DNA of 64,000 bases from JBEKTW01 sp963727845 (GCA_963727845.1 CAVSHI010000003.1:248001-312000), one strand, 5' to 3'; counted from the first letter of the stretch, positions 27,736 through 35,957 are shown. Translations and numbers: made by a program. The notes: a model not told the origin generated them from the letters alone.

Positions 27736-29142
27736 TCATTCGAGAATAGCTCCCACAAGCTTCTTGCTTCGCCCCTCCGAATAAATCCGCACAAGCGGCT
27801 CGGTCCCGGAGAACCGTATGAGAAGCCAGCTTCCGTCACTCAGCATGAATTTGAATCCATCGGAGAGATTGGTATTCACGACATTCAAACCGGCAACGGA
27901 CTTCGGAAGATTGGATTGTAGTTTCTTGAGAATCGACTCCTTGTGGCCCGGGTCAATCGTCGTGTCGATCCGGTCATAGTAGTGCGGGCCAACCTTGTCG
28001 AACAGTTTCTCGAGAAGCTGGGACGGTTTGAGCTTCGCCCTGACCATGAAATCCAGGAAAAAGAGCCCGGCGAGAATACCATCGCGCTCCGGCACATGAC
28101 CCCGGAACGCGTAGCCGCCGCTCTCTTCGCCGCCGATCATCGCATCGGTTTCCAGCATTTTCGGAGCGACGTACTTGAATCCGACGCCGGTTTCGTACAC
28201 CGGAACATCGTACATTTTTCCGAGTGTCTCAAGCATCGAAGTCGTTGAGAGCGTTTTCACGATGGCACCGCGCTGCTTGCGAACGTCGAGCAGATACAGC
28301 GCCAGCAGGCCGTAGACGCGCAGCTGGTCAATGAATTGTCCGTGCTCGTCGCCGATTCCGCAGCGGTCGGCATCCCCGTCGGTGATGAGGATGACATCGG
28401 CGCCGAGATCTTTCCCTCGTTTCAGACCGGCATCAACGTTGGGCGGAATCGGCTCCGGCCGGTTCATTTCAGGGAATGACGGATTCCGCTCGCTGTGGAT
28501 TTCAGTAATTCTCGTTTTCCCGCCGGCGAGCAAGCGTGAAAACCATCCCGCTCCGTTGCCCCACATGGGATCGACGAGGATGTGGAATCCCGCCTGTTTG
28601 ACCGGTTCCAGGTCAATCAACATCTTTACCTGCCGGATGTAATCATCATCGGCATTAAATTCCACAATTTTGCCGGATGCGAGTGCATCGGCAAAGGTCG
28701 TTCGTGCGACAGAAGTTGCATCCCCGGGGATGAGTCGCTCAATTTTCTTCAAACCATCGGGATCGACGGCTCCCCCATTTTCGTCGCGCACTTTGAAACC
28801 GTTGTCAGTCGGCGGATTATGGCTCGCCGTAATATTAATGGCAGCGATTGCTTTTCGTGCTTTCACGCTGAACGAGATGACAGGCGTGGGGACTCCGCCC
28901 CCGCAGAAGTGGACCGGGATATTATTGCCCGCCAGCACTTCTGCGGCGGCCGCTGCAAAATGCTCCGAATCGAAGCGCCGGTCGCCACCGATAACGACGC
29001 CTCGCTTTAGCTGTTCAGGTTTGTAAATTGATTTCAGATAGGCGGCAAAGCCCTGCGCACAGCGGCGTACGTTGTCGAATGTATAATCGTCTGCTATTTT
29101 ACCGCGCCAACCGTCGGTGCCGAATTTTATCTCAATGCTCAT
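27736..29142 (-). CDS. Phosphoglucomutase/phosphomannomutase
   Basis: 468 residues of the alpha-D-phosphohexomutase superfamily. The catalytic serine loop is ITASHNPPTDNGFKV (Ser107), the metal-binding loop is DGDADRCGIGDEHG, the sugar-binding loop GGEESGGYAFRGHVPERDG, and the phosphate-binding loop RFSGTEPLVRIY. The enzyme moves phosphate between C1 and C6 of glucose or mannose through a 1,6-bisphosphate. GEESGG is shared by PGM and PMM/PGM enzymes so the sugar preference is open. It is alone on the minus strand, with about 420 bases before the next gene. Confidence 0.92.
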   Translation of the reverse strand: MSIEIKFGTDGWRGKIADDYTFDNVRRCAQGFAAYLKSIYKPEQLKRGVVIGGDRRFDSEHFAAAAAEVLAGNNIPVHFCGGGVPTPVISFSVKARKAIAAINITASHNPPTDNGFKVRDENGGAVDPDGLKKIERLIPGDATSVARTTFADALASGKIVEFNADDDYIRQVKMLIDLEPVKQAGFHILVDPMWGNGAGWFSRLLAGGKTRITEIHSERNPSFPEMNRPEPIPPNVDAGLKRGKDLGADVILITDGDADRCGIGDEHGQFIDQLRVYGLLALYLLDVRKQRGAIVKTLSTTSMLETLGKMYDVPVYETGVGFKYVAPKMLETDAMIGGEESGGYAFRGHVPERDGILAGLFFLDFMVRAKLKPSQLLEKLFDKVGPHYYDRIDTTIDPGHKESILKKLQSNLPKSVAGLNVVNTNLSDGFKFMLSDGSWLLIRFSGTEPLVRIYSEGRSKKLVGAILE

Positions 29143-29454
29143 ACGACAATGTCACTTGATATACTTTAGCAATATAGATCTTCTTGGATTGTTGCACTTC
29201 GCTTTCTTTCTGACAATATATCTCAAACAAGAATCTTATACTCGAATACACTCGAAAGCACGGCAACGCCTTGCTCTGTCAAAACATAGGGAAGATATCG
29301 ACGGCCACCTTTACCCGGCTTTGAGGTTTCAATTTGAAACCTCAAAAGAAATTGCCGATGCTCGAGACTCATTGCGATGCTTTCACATTACCGCCTCAAC
29401 ATTAGACGAAGCGGCGTTTGTCGCTTTTGTTATAGTGACTCGTCACGTCCTGAT
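29143..29454. other. Intergenic region upstream of the phosphohexomutase gene
   Basis: No gene I can support. It should contain the minus-strand promoter of the phosphohexomutase. A plus-strand open frame crossing it (29117-29587) has no recognisable protein pattern and runs through a palindromic repeat, so I do not call it. Confidence 0.4.
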
Positions 29455-29513
29455 TCCACCACCCCTATATCCCCTCCTTAGTAAGGAGGGGACAAAAGGG
29501 GAGGTTGCCTTAC
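29455..29513. repeat. Palindromic repeat, copy 1, left border of methyltransferase island
   Basis: Core stem cccctcctt (29471-29479) pairs with aaggagggg (29483-29491), flanked by ccacccc on the left and aaaaggggaggttg on the right, which give a looser outer stem. A second copy lies at 32850-32905 in opposite orientation (caacctcccctttat, then cccctccttactaaggagga, then gacaaaaggggtggtt). The two copies bracket the methyltransferase and ORF6N genes. Confidence 0.8.
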
Positions 29514-29566
29514 TATTCCATTTATCACAGCCCCACGATATGTCAAAGTTCATTTCTCAAAACTCC

Positions 29567-30223
29567 TCAAACCGGCTCCTTATCTGAGAAAAGGCTATAA
29601 TTCCCCTCGGTTTCCTTCACGCCCATCGCCCTTATTTTTTTATCCACAAGTTCTTCCAGTGCAACCGATTTATTCTTGAGCTTCTTGTAATTTGCTCTCA
29701 CAGTATCGAAAAAGAGAACTTTCCAATTGTCTATTGTGAAATGATCAGCGAACATGGGCGATTTCATCTTTCGTTTGAGTTGATCCTCACGCTCCTCAGG
29801 AATCACAAGATACTTCGGAACTCCTTGGGGAACGTTCGATCCCCGGACAAGACCACTCGTCATTGTCGTGGTCGATTCAACTTCGAACACGGCCACAACC
29901 TCTTTCCCTTTTATCCACAGCAAATCAATCATCTCCACAGCATCAATATCCTTGATGCCGATCAGAGTTGAAAGATCCGCATTCACATACGATTTCAATT
30001 TATTGGTTCCAGCAATGACTCCGCTGGCAATTTCTGATTGTTCTTTTTCCCCCACCCAAATCTTGTAGCCAAGAGCATCACCACTTTCTGCCAAGACTCC
30101 AATGATCTCGTTGTGCTGACTCACACGTTGATTGACAAGAGGCTTCAACAACCAATATCCGCCAGTGATTTGGCGAGCATAATGTTCCAAGGCTTCCTTT
30201 ATGCTTGTGCTGTCGGAACGTCA
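29567..30223 (-). pseudogene. Nuclease-like C-terminal part of a frameshifted methyltransferase gene
   Basis: A 207-residue frame from a TTG at 30190; upstream of that TTG the same frame stays open to a stop at 30221-30223 and reads SDSTSIKEALEHYARQ, which continues the helix interrupted at the end of the methyltransferase frame. I therefore take it as the downstream part of one gene broken by a one-base shift, though it could be translated alone. The domain contains EMIDLLWIKGKEVVAVFEVE followed by STTTMTSGLVRGSN and PKYLVIPEER. Asp-x(n)-GluxGlu in a beta-hairpin setting resembles the PD-(D/E)xK nuclease fold of restriction enzymes. A C-terminal basic helix (KRKMKSPMFADHF, NYKKLKNK) follows. 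Nuclease activity is inferred, not shown. Confidence 0.6.
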
Positions 30224-32090
30224 AAGAATTTGGGAATTCTATACTCACCGCTTCCCACGCATCAGTGAAAGTCACTCTTCCCTTTTTCTGAAGAACTCTT
30301 AATACACTTTGCTCGACCCGTTCCGATAACGGAATTTCTTTCAGGCGATATACGATGTTAGGGTCCTTGAACCACCACAACTTTCCTTTTGCTCCACCAA
30401 TCCGTTCTTCTACCAGTTTGAATTCTTCGTTAAGATGATTCTTCAAAATAGTTATAACGTCAAGCCCAGTATGAAGACTCGAGAAGTATCCATTCTTCGC
30501 AAGGACAGGATCGATGTAGTTGATGATGATCGTGTACGGTGTTGGCTCAGCACGTTCTGCCAGAAGGTCAATGGTTGTATCAACAACAATTTTCTCAAAT
30601 CGCTTTTCGTCGATTTCATCCGGCGCTTCGAGTTTTACCTTGGCGGAAACGGGTTTGTGAAATCTCAGATAAAAATCACCCATTGCCGAACCAAATGGCT
30701 GAAGCAATGATTTGCCGGATTTCTGTGCCGTTGGTTGATGATGAATCTTCTCAAAATCGAAGCCGGCATGCGTACCCGCCCGAATCGTCGCATTACGAAC
30801 CTTAAACGTCGGATTATGAAACGTCAGCGTGAGATACTTATTGAGTCTCAGTACTTTGTAGATCCCATCGAAGCTGCGCTTCAAAAGTGTGTGGTACACA
30901 TCGAAGTTTTTGTGTTGGCGTTCGTTGCGAACGATTTCTTCCGAAGAAATTCTCTCTACGTACCCTTTATCTTTTTTCAACCAAGCTGCCCAAAGATACG
31001 AAAGCTCGCCGTATTGGATCGACGCATCGTAGGGCGGGTCTGTAAAGATGTAGTCGACCGACCGTGCTGGCATCTTATCGAACACATCGAGGCACGACCC
31101 AGTGATGATGCAGATGTCAGCCGAGTCATCCAGAAATGCGTTAAGGCTATATGTGATCTTCACGTCCTTAAAATACTTATTTGATTCAATCTTCGCTTTT
31201 ATCAGTCCCTGGTGACCAATCATAGAGCTTTCGAATTTCTTCCAGACATTCTGCTCCATGAACTCTCTTGCAAACCAATAGCTGTGCTGCGTCCAAACCG
31301 AACTAAACGCGGTCTGATGGTTTGTTTCGGCGGGACTCAAGGCTGGAACCATTGTTGAGCACAAATGAACCATCGAAGTGAAAGCAATCTTCAGGAATTC
31401 TCTGAGGTTTCCGTCTTTTTCTTTCTCAATGCTGTTCATCAAGATCGCTAAAGCATACAGATTGCGGGGAGTGAACATCTCGTCCAGGGAATCATACTGC
31501 TGTTTTTCTTTGAAGGCTGAACCATCAAAGTAGTAGAGTGGATTGTTCGGATACCATAGTCTGCTCTTTTTGAATTCTTCAACAACACCCTTGATATGAT
31601 TGAGATCTTTTGATGTTGGCTTACCACCTTTTTCAAGAACTTCACCACACTCAGGGCATTTATAGCGAAGCTCCTTCAATGTCAGGTTCTTTTTCTCATC
31701 CCGTTTCCACACCGCGCACTCCACTGAAATTTGTTCTTTACACTTGCGGCACTCAGCGAGATACAGACGGGTGAGCGGTTTCTTAATATCCTGTTCGACT
31801 CGTTGGAATGCTTCATTCAATCTCAGAGGATCAACAGGAAGGATTGTGAGACGTAGTATCTCAGTAGCAACGGGGTTAAGATCGACGGCTATCACACGCC
31901 TTCCAAGCTTCAATGCTTCAAGGGCAGTCACACCGCTACCTGAAAACGGGTCCATTACGATCCCACCTTCAGGACTATATGTTTGTACAAACTCGGCTAC
32001 GACATTCCAGGTTTTCCTTCCCCAGAACTTGTGCCAATTGTACATGGCGGTATGGGCTTTCGGCGGTATTTGTCGATTGAGCTGTTCCAT
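30078..32090 (-). CDS. DNA methyltransferase with zinc-ribbon insert (3' end frameshifted)
   Basis: Up to about residue 625 this frame encodes an amino-methyltransferase: the SAM-binding motif DPFSGSGVTALEALKLGRR near residue 45 precedes the catalytic motif TDPPYDASIQYGELSYLW near residue 355, so the order is FxGxG first, DPPY second. A CRKCKEQ ... KCPECGE pair (about residues 110-150) looks like a zinc ribbon inserted between them. The final ~45 residues after SIEFPNSLT are low-quality (SLGTLCSPNHWRILVVEASC) and come from reading past a one-base frameshift near 30211-30223. It should methylate adenine or cytosine N4. The product would be a single-chain modification-plus-nuclease protein if intact. 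Confidence 0.8.
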   Translation of the reverse strand: MEQLNRQIPPKAHTAMYNWHKFWGRKTWNVVAEFVQTYSPEGGIVMDPFSGSGVTALEALKLGRRVIAVDLNPVATEILRLTILPVDPLRLNEAFQRVEQDIKKPLTRLYLAECRKCKEQISVECAVWKRDEKKNLTLKELRYKCPECGEVLEKGGKPTSKDLNHIKGVVEEFKKSRLWYPNNPLYYFDGSAFKEKQQYDSLDEMFTPRNLYALAILMNSIEKEKDGNLREFLKIAFTSMVHLCSTMVPALSPAETNHQTAFSSVWTQHSYWFAREFMEQNVWKKFESSMIGHQGLIKAKIESNKYFKDVKITYSLNAFLDDSADICIITGSCLDVFDKMPARSVDYIFTDPPYDASIQYGELSYLWAAWLKKDKGYVERISSEEIVRNERQHKNFDVYHTLLKRSFDGIYKVLRLNKYLTLTFHNPTFKVRNATIRAGTHAGFDFEKIHHQPTAQKSGKSLLQPFGSAMGDFYLRFHKPVSAKVKLEAPDEIDEKRFEKIVVDTTIDLLAERAEPTPYTIIINYIDPVLAKNGYFSSLHTGLDVITILKNHLNEEFKLVEERIGGAKGKLWWFKDPNIVYRLKEIPLSERVEQSVLRVLQKKGRVTFTDAWEAVSIEFPNSLTFRQHKHKGSLGTLCSPNHWRILVVEASCQSTCESAQRDHWSLGRKW

Positions 32091-32187
32091 ATCTTAATCC
32101 TCCCCAACGATGTTAAGACGCCCCCAACCCCGGAGACAGAGCATCTGTCCCCAATTCCTCTTCAACAGATAAGACATAATCAGAAGA

Positions 32188-32730
32188 TTACTCATCTCGT
32201 GCAAACCCAATCGGTCGCTTTTTCGGAAAAGGCAAGAGCCGTGGAGTCATCAGTTTCCTTATTTCGTCCAGAATGTGAACAATTGCTTTTTCGTGAACAT
32301 CGAGACGACTGGTCAATTTCTTCTCCAACTCATCCAACTTATCAGCAAGCGCTTCATTAGCAACGAGCGCTTGTCTCATCTTTACAAAAGCTCGGACAAC
32401 AAATACACTCATGTGGACCGCACGAGCACTATTCAGAACGTTGGCGGCCATAATTGCACCATGTTCGGTAAAGGCTAATGGCAGTTTTCTCCGCCCGCCT
32501 CTTCCAGTCTTTGATGTTGCATTTTGCAACATCAAACTTTCGTATTCCTCGCTCGTCATCCTGAACATGAAATCCTCCGGAAAGCGATGCGGATTCCTTT
32601 TTACTTGTTGGTTAAGTCTCGCAGTTGACACACCATAAATTCTTGCAAGATCGCCATCGATGATCACTCTCTCGCCTCGCACCGCGATGATCATCGAAAC
32701 AACCCTCACCGCAAGATCCTTAGTCTTCAT
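32188..32730 (-). CDS. ORF6N domain protein
   Basis: 180 residues. The N-terminal ORF6N domain is clear: IIAVRGERVIIDGDLARIYG, then STARLNQQVKRNPHRFPEDF, then FRMTSEEYESLMLQ and LPLAFTEHGAIMAANVL. This DNA-binding domain is widespread in phage and mobile-element regulators related to KilA-N proteins. A helical C-terminus (EALADKLDELEKKLTSRLD) probably oligomerises. It lies about 100 bases upstream of the methyltransferase on the same strand, so it may regulate that gene. ORF6N genes commonly accompany acquired defence or prophage genes; no other phage gene is present here. Confidence 0.85.
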   Translation of the reverse strand: MKTKDLAVRVVSMIIAVRGERVIIDGDLARIYGVSTARLNQQVKRNPHRFPEDFMFRMTSEEYESLMLQNATSKTGRGGRRKLPLAFTEHGAIMAANVLNSARAVHMSVFVVRAFVKMRQALVANEALADKLDELEKKLTSRLDVHEKAIVHILDEIRKLMTPRLLPFPKKRPIGFARDE

Positions 32731-32849
32731 TTCTGCCTCCCCATAATAATGAATTACGTATTAGACCCGGTCAAACCTCCATCGCTTGTCGAGCTGACTT
32801 CGAACAACACGAATGAGATAGTCGATGTTGAAATGTTTGATTATTGATG

Positions 32850-32905
32850 TATCAACCTCCCCTTTATCCCCTCCTTACTAAGGAGGAGACAAAAGGGGTG
32901 GTTAC
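32850..32905. repeat. Palindromic repeat, copy 2, right border of methyltransferase island
   Basis: Reads caacctcccctttat, then cccctccttactaaggagga, then gacaaaaggggtggtt. It is the approximate reverse complement of the copy at 29455-29513, and like it is itself a hairpin. It lies in the gap between the ORF6N gene and the end of enolase, so it might also stop transcription from either side, but no T-run is obvious. Confidence 0.8.
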
Positions 32906-32924
32906 GCTAACGCAATTTGCGATG

Positions 32925-34235
32925 TCAAAATACACCCAACCCCGGATAGATCGCGTTCGACCCCAGCTCCTCCTCAATGCGAATAAGCTGGTTGTACTTT
33001 GCGACGCGATCGGTCCGGCTGGCAGAACCTGTCTTGATCTGTCCCGCATTTGTTGCAACGGCAATGTCTGCAATCGTCGTATCTTCCGTTTCGCCCGAGC
33101 GATGACTGATGACCGTTGTGTACCCGGCCCTTTTCGCCATCTCAATGCAGTCGAGCGTTTCCGTCAATGTCCCGATCTGGTTGACCTTGATAAGGATCGA
33201 GTTCGCAATACCCTTCTCGATGCCTTCCGAAAGAATCTCGGGATTCGTGACGAAGATATCATCGCCGACAATCTGGATTTTCCCGCCGAGCGCGTCAGTC
33301 ATCGTTTTCCACCCGTCCCAATCATTTTCTGCCATGCCGTCTTCAATGGAAATGATCGGGTAGTTCTTCACCAGCTTTTCATAATACTTTACCATTTGTT
33401 CCGGAGTCTTTGCCGACTTGTCCGATTTCTTAAAAACGTACTTTCCTTTTTCGAAGAACTCGCTCGACGCCGGGTCGAGAGCTAGGTAGATATCCTTGCC
33501 CGGTTTGTACTTTGCGTTCACGATTGCATCGAGGATAACCTCAATCGCTTCCTCGTTCGACTTTAAGCTCGGCGCAAATCCGCCCTCGTCACCAACAGCG
33601 GTATTATACCCCTTCTTGCGAAGCACGGATTTGAGCGAATGAAACACCTCCGCTCCCATCCGCAGAGCTTCCGCGAAACTCTCGGCTTCCACGGGAACGA
33701 TCATGAATTCCTGAAGGTCGACATTATTGTCCGCATGTTTCCCCCCGTTGAGGATATTCATCATGGGTACCGGCAAGACTTTGGCATTCGTCCCGCCGAG
33801 ATATCGGTAAAAAGGGATCCCGAGTGCGGCAGCGGCAGCTTTCGCCACGGCAAGGGAAACCCCGAGAATCGCATTCGCACCCAATTTATTCTTGTTGGGA
33901 GTGCCGTCAAGTTGAATCATCAGCTTGTCGACGCCAACCTGGTCGAGAGCGTCAAAACCGATCACCTCTCCGGCAATCTTCTCCTCCACGTTCTCGACGG
34001 CTTTCTGGACACCTTTGCCGCCGTAGCGTGATTTACCCGCCTGCCCTCCGGGAACGACATTGGCGGGCAAGTCACCGTCGCGCAGCTCAATCGCCTCGCG
34101 CTCCCCCGTTGAAGCGCCGCTCGGGACGGCGGCTCTGCCGCGGATACCGCACTCCAGTTCAACATCGACTTCAATCGTCGGATTACCGCGTGAGTCAAGA
34201 ATTTCCCGCGCGTGTACATCAGTAATAGTAGTCAT
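32925..34235 (-). CDS. eno: Enolase
   Basis: 436 residues, the usual length. It opens with TDVHAREILDSRGNPTIEVD, has the GGKHADNNVDLQEFMIVPV region, the metal ligands in SIEDGMAENDWDG and VGDDIFVTN, the catalytic lysine in NSILIKVNQIGTLTET, and the signature SHRSGETEDTTIADIAVATN. It converts 2-phosphoglycerate to phosphoenolpyruvate in glycolysis using Mg. An AAGGAGA ribosome site precedes the ATG on the minus strand. Its promoter lies in the gap before the IS110 element, about 200 bases from the insertion. Confidence 0.97.
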   Translation of the reverse strand: MTTITDVHAREILDSRGNPTIEVDVELECGIRGRAAVPSGASTGEREAIELRDGDLPANVVPGGQAGKSRYGGKGVQKAVENVEEKIAGEVIGFDALDQVGVDKLMIQLDGTPNKNKLGANAILGVSLAVAKAAAAALGIPFYRYLGGTNAKVLPVPMMNILNGGKHADNNVDLQEFMIVPVEAESFAEALRMGAEVFHSLKSVLRKKGYNTAVGDEGGFAPSLKSNEEAIEVILDAIVNAKYKPGKDIYLALDPASSEFFEKGKYVFKKSDKSAKTPEQMVKYYEKLVKNYPIISIEDGMAENDWDGWKTMTDALGGKIQIVGDDIFVTNPEILSEGIEKGIANSILIKVNQIGTLTETLDCIEMAKRAGYTTVISHRSGETEDTTIADIAVATNAGQIKTGSASRTDRVAKYNQLIRIEEELGSNAIYPGLGVF

Positions 34236-34389
34236 CGAATTCTCCTTAGCAATATTTTTGAAATGTCATTGAATATCGAAAAAAAACAGAAGAAATGCAA
34301 CGAAGGAGTTAGTTTGAAAAGCGTTATCATCTGCTCAAGTAGTGCCGTGTCCCCCGAACACTTTGGATTGCAACTCTTGCATGTGAGAC

Positions 34390-34431
34390 CTTTACCCTCT
34401 CCCTCGCTCCCTCTCCCTCGCTCCCTCTCCC
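34390..34431. repeat. Left half of an interrupted CT/GA palindrome with tandem units
   Basis: Begins tttaccctctccct (34391-34404) and contains a 14-base unit ccctctccctcgct in a little more than two tandem copies. The first 14 bases are the exact reverse complement of agggagagggtaaa at 35865-35878 on the far side of the IS110 element, and tccctct (34422-34428) pairs with agaggga (35844-35850). Together they look like two arms of one palindromic repeat separated by the insertion. Confidence 0.75.
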
Positions 34432-34445
34432 ATAAATGGGAGTAA

Positions 34446-34485
34446 CTATGTTACAAATAAAGTTGAGCCTCACCGTTAGTTGTGA
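34446..34485 (+). repeat. Left subterminal inverted repeat of the IS110 element
   Basis: Two blocks match the right end in inverted orientation: an outer block starting ctatgttacaaa and ending ttgag, imperfect against 35821-35842, and an inner block gttagttgtga, perfect against 35796-35806. Spacing between blocks is similar on both sides (7 bases left, 14 right). Confidence 0.75.
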
Positions 34486-34536
34486 TATATTTTGATTACC
34501 CAAATCATTCATTCACAACATAACAGGAGACTCAAC

Positions 34537-35610
34537 ATGAAAAGGTACAAGATAAAACGACAAATACCAAACGCGATAAGCGTTTCGGATATCTATGTCG
34601 GGCTGGATATCCATCAAAGGAACTGGCACGTGAGCATTGTGCAAGATGGAGTTATCGTCGTCAGTATCAGTATCCCAGCTCAATGGGACGCTCTGAAGAA
34701 AGTGCTCGACCGATACAGGGGTTGCCGGATTCACGCTGTGTATGAAGCCGGGTATTTTGGGTATAGTTTGCATGATCGACTTGTTGAATACGGCGTTGAT
34801 TGTATCGTCACTCCGCCGAATATGATTCCACAGGAAAGCGGTAGCCGAGTGAAGACCGATCGTATTGACAGCCAGAAGCTGGCAGTTCTGCTCTCGCGAG
34901 GTTTACTGAAGAGCATTGCCGTTCCGTCTGCAGAAGAACGCACACATCAAAGCGTATTACGCCGTCGTCATCAACTCGTAAGCGACCGTGTCCGGGTCCA
35001 ACTTCGCATCAAGGCGGAGCTACGGTATTACGCTATTCCCTTTCCTGAGATTCAGGGAAAATGGTCAAAGACGTTTGTCGAGAATCTTCACAACCTTGAC
35101 TTTCAGAACCGGTGGCTGGCTGAAAGTTTCCAGCGTCTCTTGGCTGTGTACGATCATCTGAGCGTGGAAATTGAAAAACAAACGCATTTAGTCCGAGAGT
35201 TAGCAAAAACAAATCGCTATCGTGATGGTGTAGCACTCTTGCGCACGATACCTGGCATTGGCATACTTACAGCAATGGAGATGTTGGTGGAATTGCAAAG
35301 TATTCATCGGTTCCGTAATGGCGATGCGTTGGCTGCGTACGTTGGGTTGACGCCGTCTCAGTACTCCAGCGGCGAGCACGTCCGGATGGGCAGAATTACC
35401 CGCAGCGGCAAGGGCCATTTACGTTCTCTATTGGTTGAAGCATCGTGGGTACTCGTTAGCAAAGACCCCGCGATGAAAGAAAAATACCAGGCGCTAAAAT
35501 ATCGTGCCGGCGCTAAGAGAGCCATCGTCGCTATAGCCAGAAAGCTGTTGATCCGGGCACGTCGGGTCTTACTTGACCGCACTGCCTACGTACTCGGCAA
35601 AGCAGCATAA
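34537..35610 (+). CDS. IS110-family transposase
   Basis: 357 residues from the ATG at 34537, chosen because AGGAG lies seven bases before it. The N-terminal RuvC-like DEDD domain has Asp in VGLDIHQRNWHVSI, Glu in YEAGYFGYSL, and two Asp in RVKTDRIDSQKLA. A coiled-coil middle is followed by the transposase-20 domain (RTIPGIGILTAMEMLVEL, AYVGLTPSQYSSGEHVRMG, ITRSGKGHLRSLLVEASW) with the conserved serine expected to attack DNA. IS110 transposases act with a bridge RNA encoded in a non-coding end of the element to join donor and target DNA without terminal repeats at the cut. The gene is intact. Confidence 0.95.
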   Translation: MKRYKIKRQIPNAISVSDIYVGLDIHQRNWHVSIVQDGVIVVSISIPAQWDALKKVLDRYRGCRIHAVYEAGYFGYSLHDRLVEYGVDCIVTPPNMIPQESGSRVKTDRIDSQKLAVLLSRGLLKSIAVPSAEERTHQSVLRRRHQLVSDRVRVQLRIKAELRYYAIPFPEIQGKWSKTFVENLHNLDFQNRWLAESFQRLLAVYDHLSVEIEKQTHLVRELAKTNRYRDGVALLRTIPGIGILTAMEMLVELQSIHRFRNGDALAAYVGLTPSQYSSGEHVRMGRITRSGKGHLRSLLVEASWVLVSKDPAMKEKYQALKYRAGAKRAIVAIARKLLIRARRVLLDRTAYVLGKAA

Positions 35611-35795
35611 TACTGTGAACGTTCAAAATCATCAATAAACGAGAATAGTCAAAGGGCGAACATCCCTCTGTGGTGGTTCATCGATCTGATCCAACCACGA
35701 TTTGGGAGTATGCCACTGACTATTTTGTGATATCTCGAATTATTTACCTGTGGTCTCTGTAAGCAGAGAACCACGAATAGCAGATTGGTTTGAAT
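35611..35795 (+). ncRNA. Candidate bridge RNA region of the IS110 element
   Basis: Non-coding right end of the element. Two hairpins are visible: gtggtt (35673-35678) with aaccac (35693-35698) around a 14-base loop, and gtggtctctg (35750-35759) with cagagaaccac (35764-35774) around a four-base loop. The segment acatccctctg (35660-35670) is the exact reverse complement of cagagggatgt at the right insertion junction (35843-35853). The 8-mer tgggagta at the left end (34437-34444) recurs at 35703-35710. Guide-like matches to both junctions are what a bridge RNA should contain. RNA ends and full structure are not determined. Confidence 0.55.
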
Positions 35796-35842
35796 TCACA
35801 ACTAACACCTCTTCTCTACCCTCAATTTGCTTTTGTACATAG
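35796..35842 (-). repeat. Right subterminal inverted repeat of the IS110 element
   Basis: Inner block tcacaactaac (35796-35806) is the exact reverse complement of 34475-34485. Outer block 35821-35842 (ctcaatttgcttttgtacat, then ag) is an imperfect reverse complement of 34446-34467. Confidence 0.75.
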
Positions 35843-35881
35843 CAGAGGGATGTCACGTAGTGACAGGGAGAGGGTAAAAAG
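35843..35881. repeat. Right half of the interrupted palindrome
   Basis: Reads cagagggatgtcacgtag then tgacagggagagggtaaaaag. It holds a small perfect hairpin (tgtcac/gtgaca around gta-like centre) and the arm agggagagggtaaa, exactly complementary to the left half at 34391-34404. The remaining gap to 35957 holds no gene. Confidence 0.7.
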
Positions 35882-35957
35882 CCGATAGATTTGGTCAACA
35901 TATTTTCGAGAGAGGACACCAGTCGTTTCCCACCATTCCAGGAATATTACGGAAACC

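Larger units (their letters stand above)
34432..35844 (+). mobile_element. IS110-family insertion sequence (IS1111-like ends)
   Basis: About 1.4 kb with one DEDD transposase, roughly 100 bases of non-coding left end and about 235 bases of non-coding right end. Subterminal inverted repeats are present: ctatgttacaaataaagttgag (34446-34467, in two parts) against the reverse complement of 35821-35842, imperfect, and gttagttgtga (34475-34485) exactly against 35796-35806. Long 3' non-coding DNA and subterminal repeats fit the IS1111 branch of IS110. Both outer flanks are arms of one palindrome, so it appears inserted into an intergenic repeat, a habit known for this family. Exact ends are uncertain by several bases. 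Confidence 0.8.

Noticed and set aside
29117..29587. Plus-strand open frame of 156 codons between the phosphohexomutase and the methyltransferase island
   Set aside because: It overlaps the start of the mutase, runs through the palindromic repeat (giving PPLYPLLSKEGTKGE, a translation of the repeat) and shows no protein pattern.
32844..33485. Plus-strand open frame of 213 codons over the end of enolase
   Set aside because: It is antisense to enolase and starts in the repeat at 32850; its composition (Arg/Cys-rich) is that of a shadow frame.
34392..34431. Tandem ccctctccctcgct units as a possible CRISPR or microsatellite
   Set aside because: Only about two and a half units with no unique spacers; better explained as part of the interrupted palindrome.
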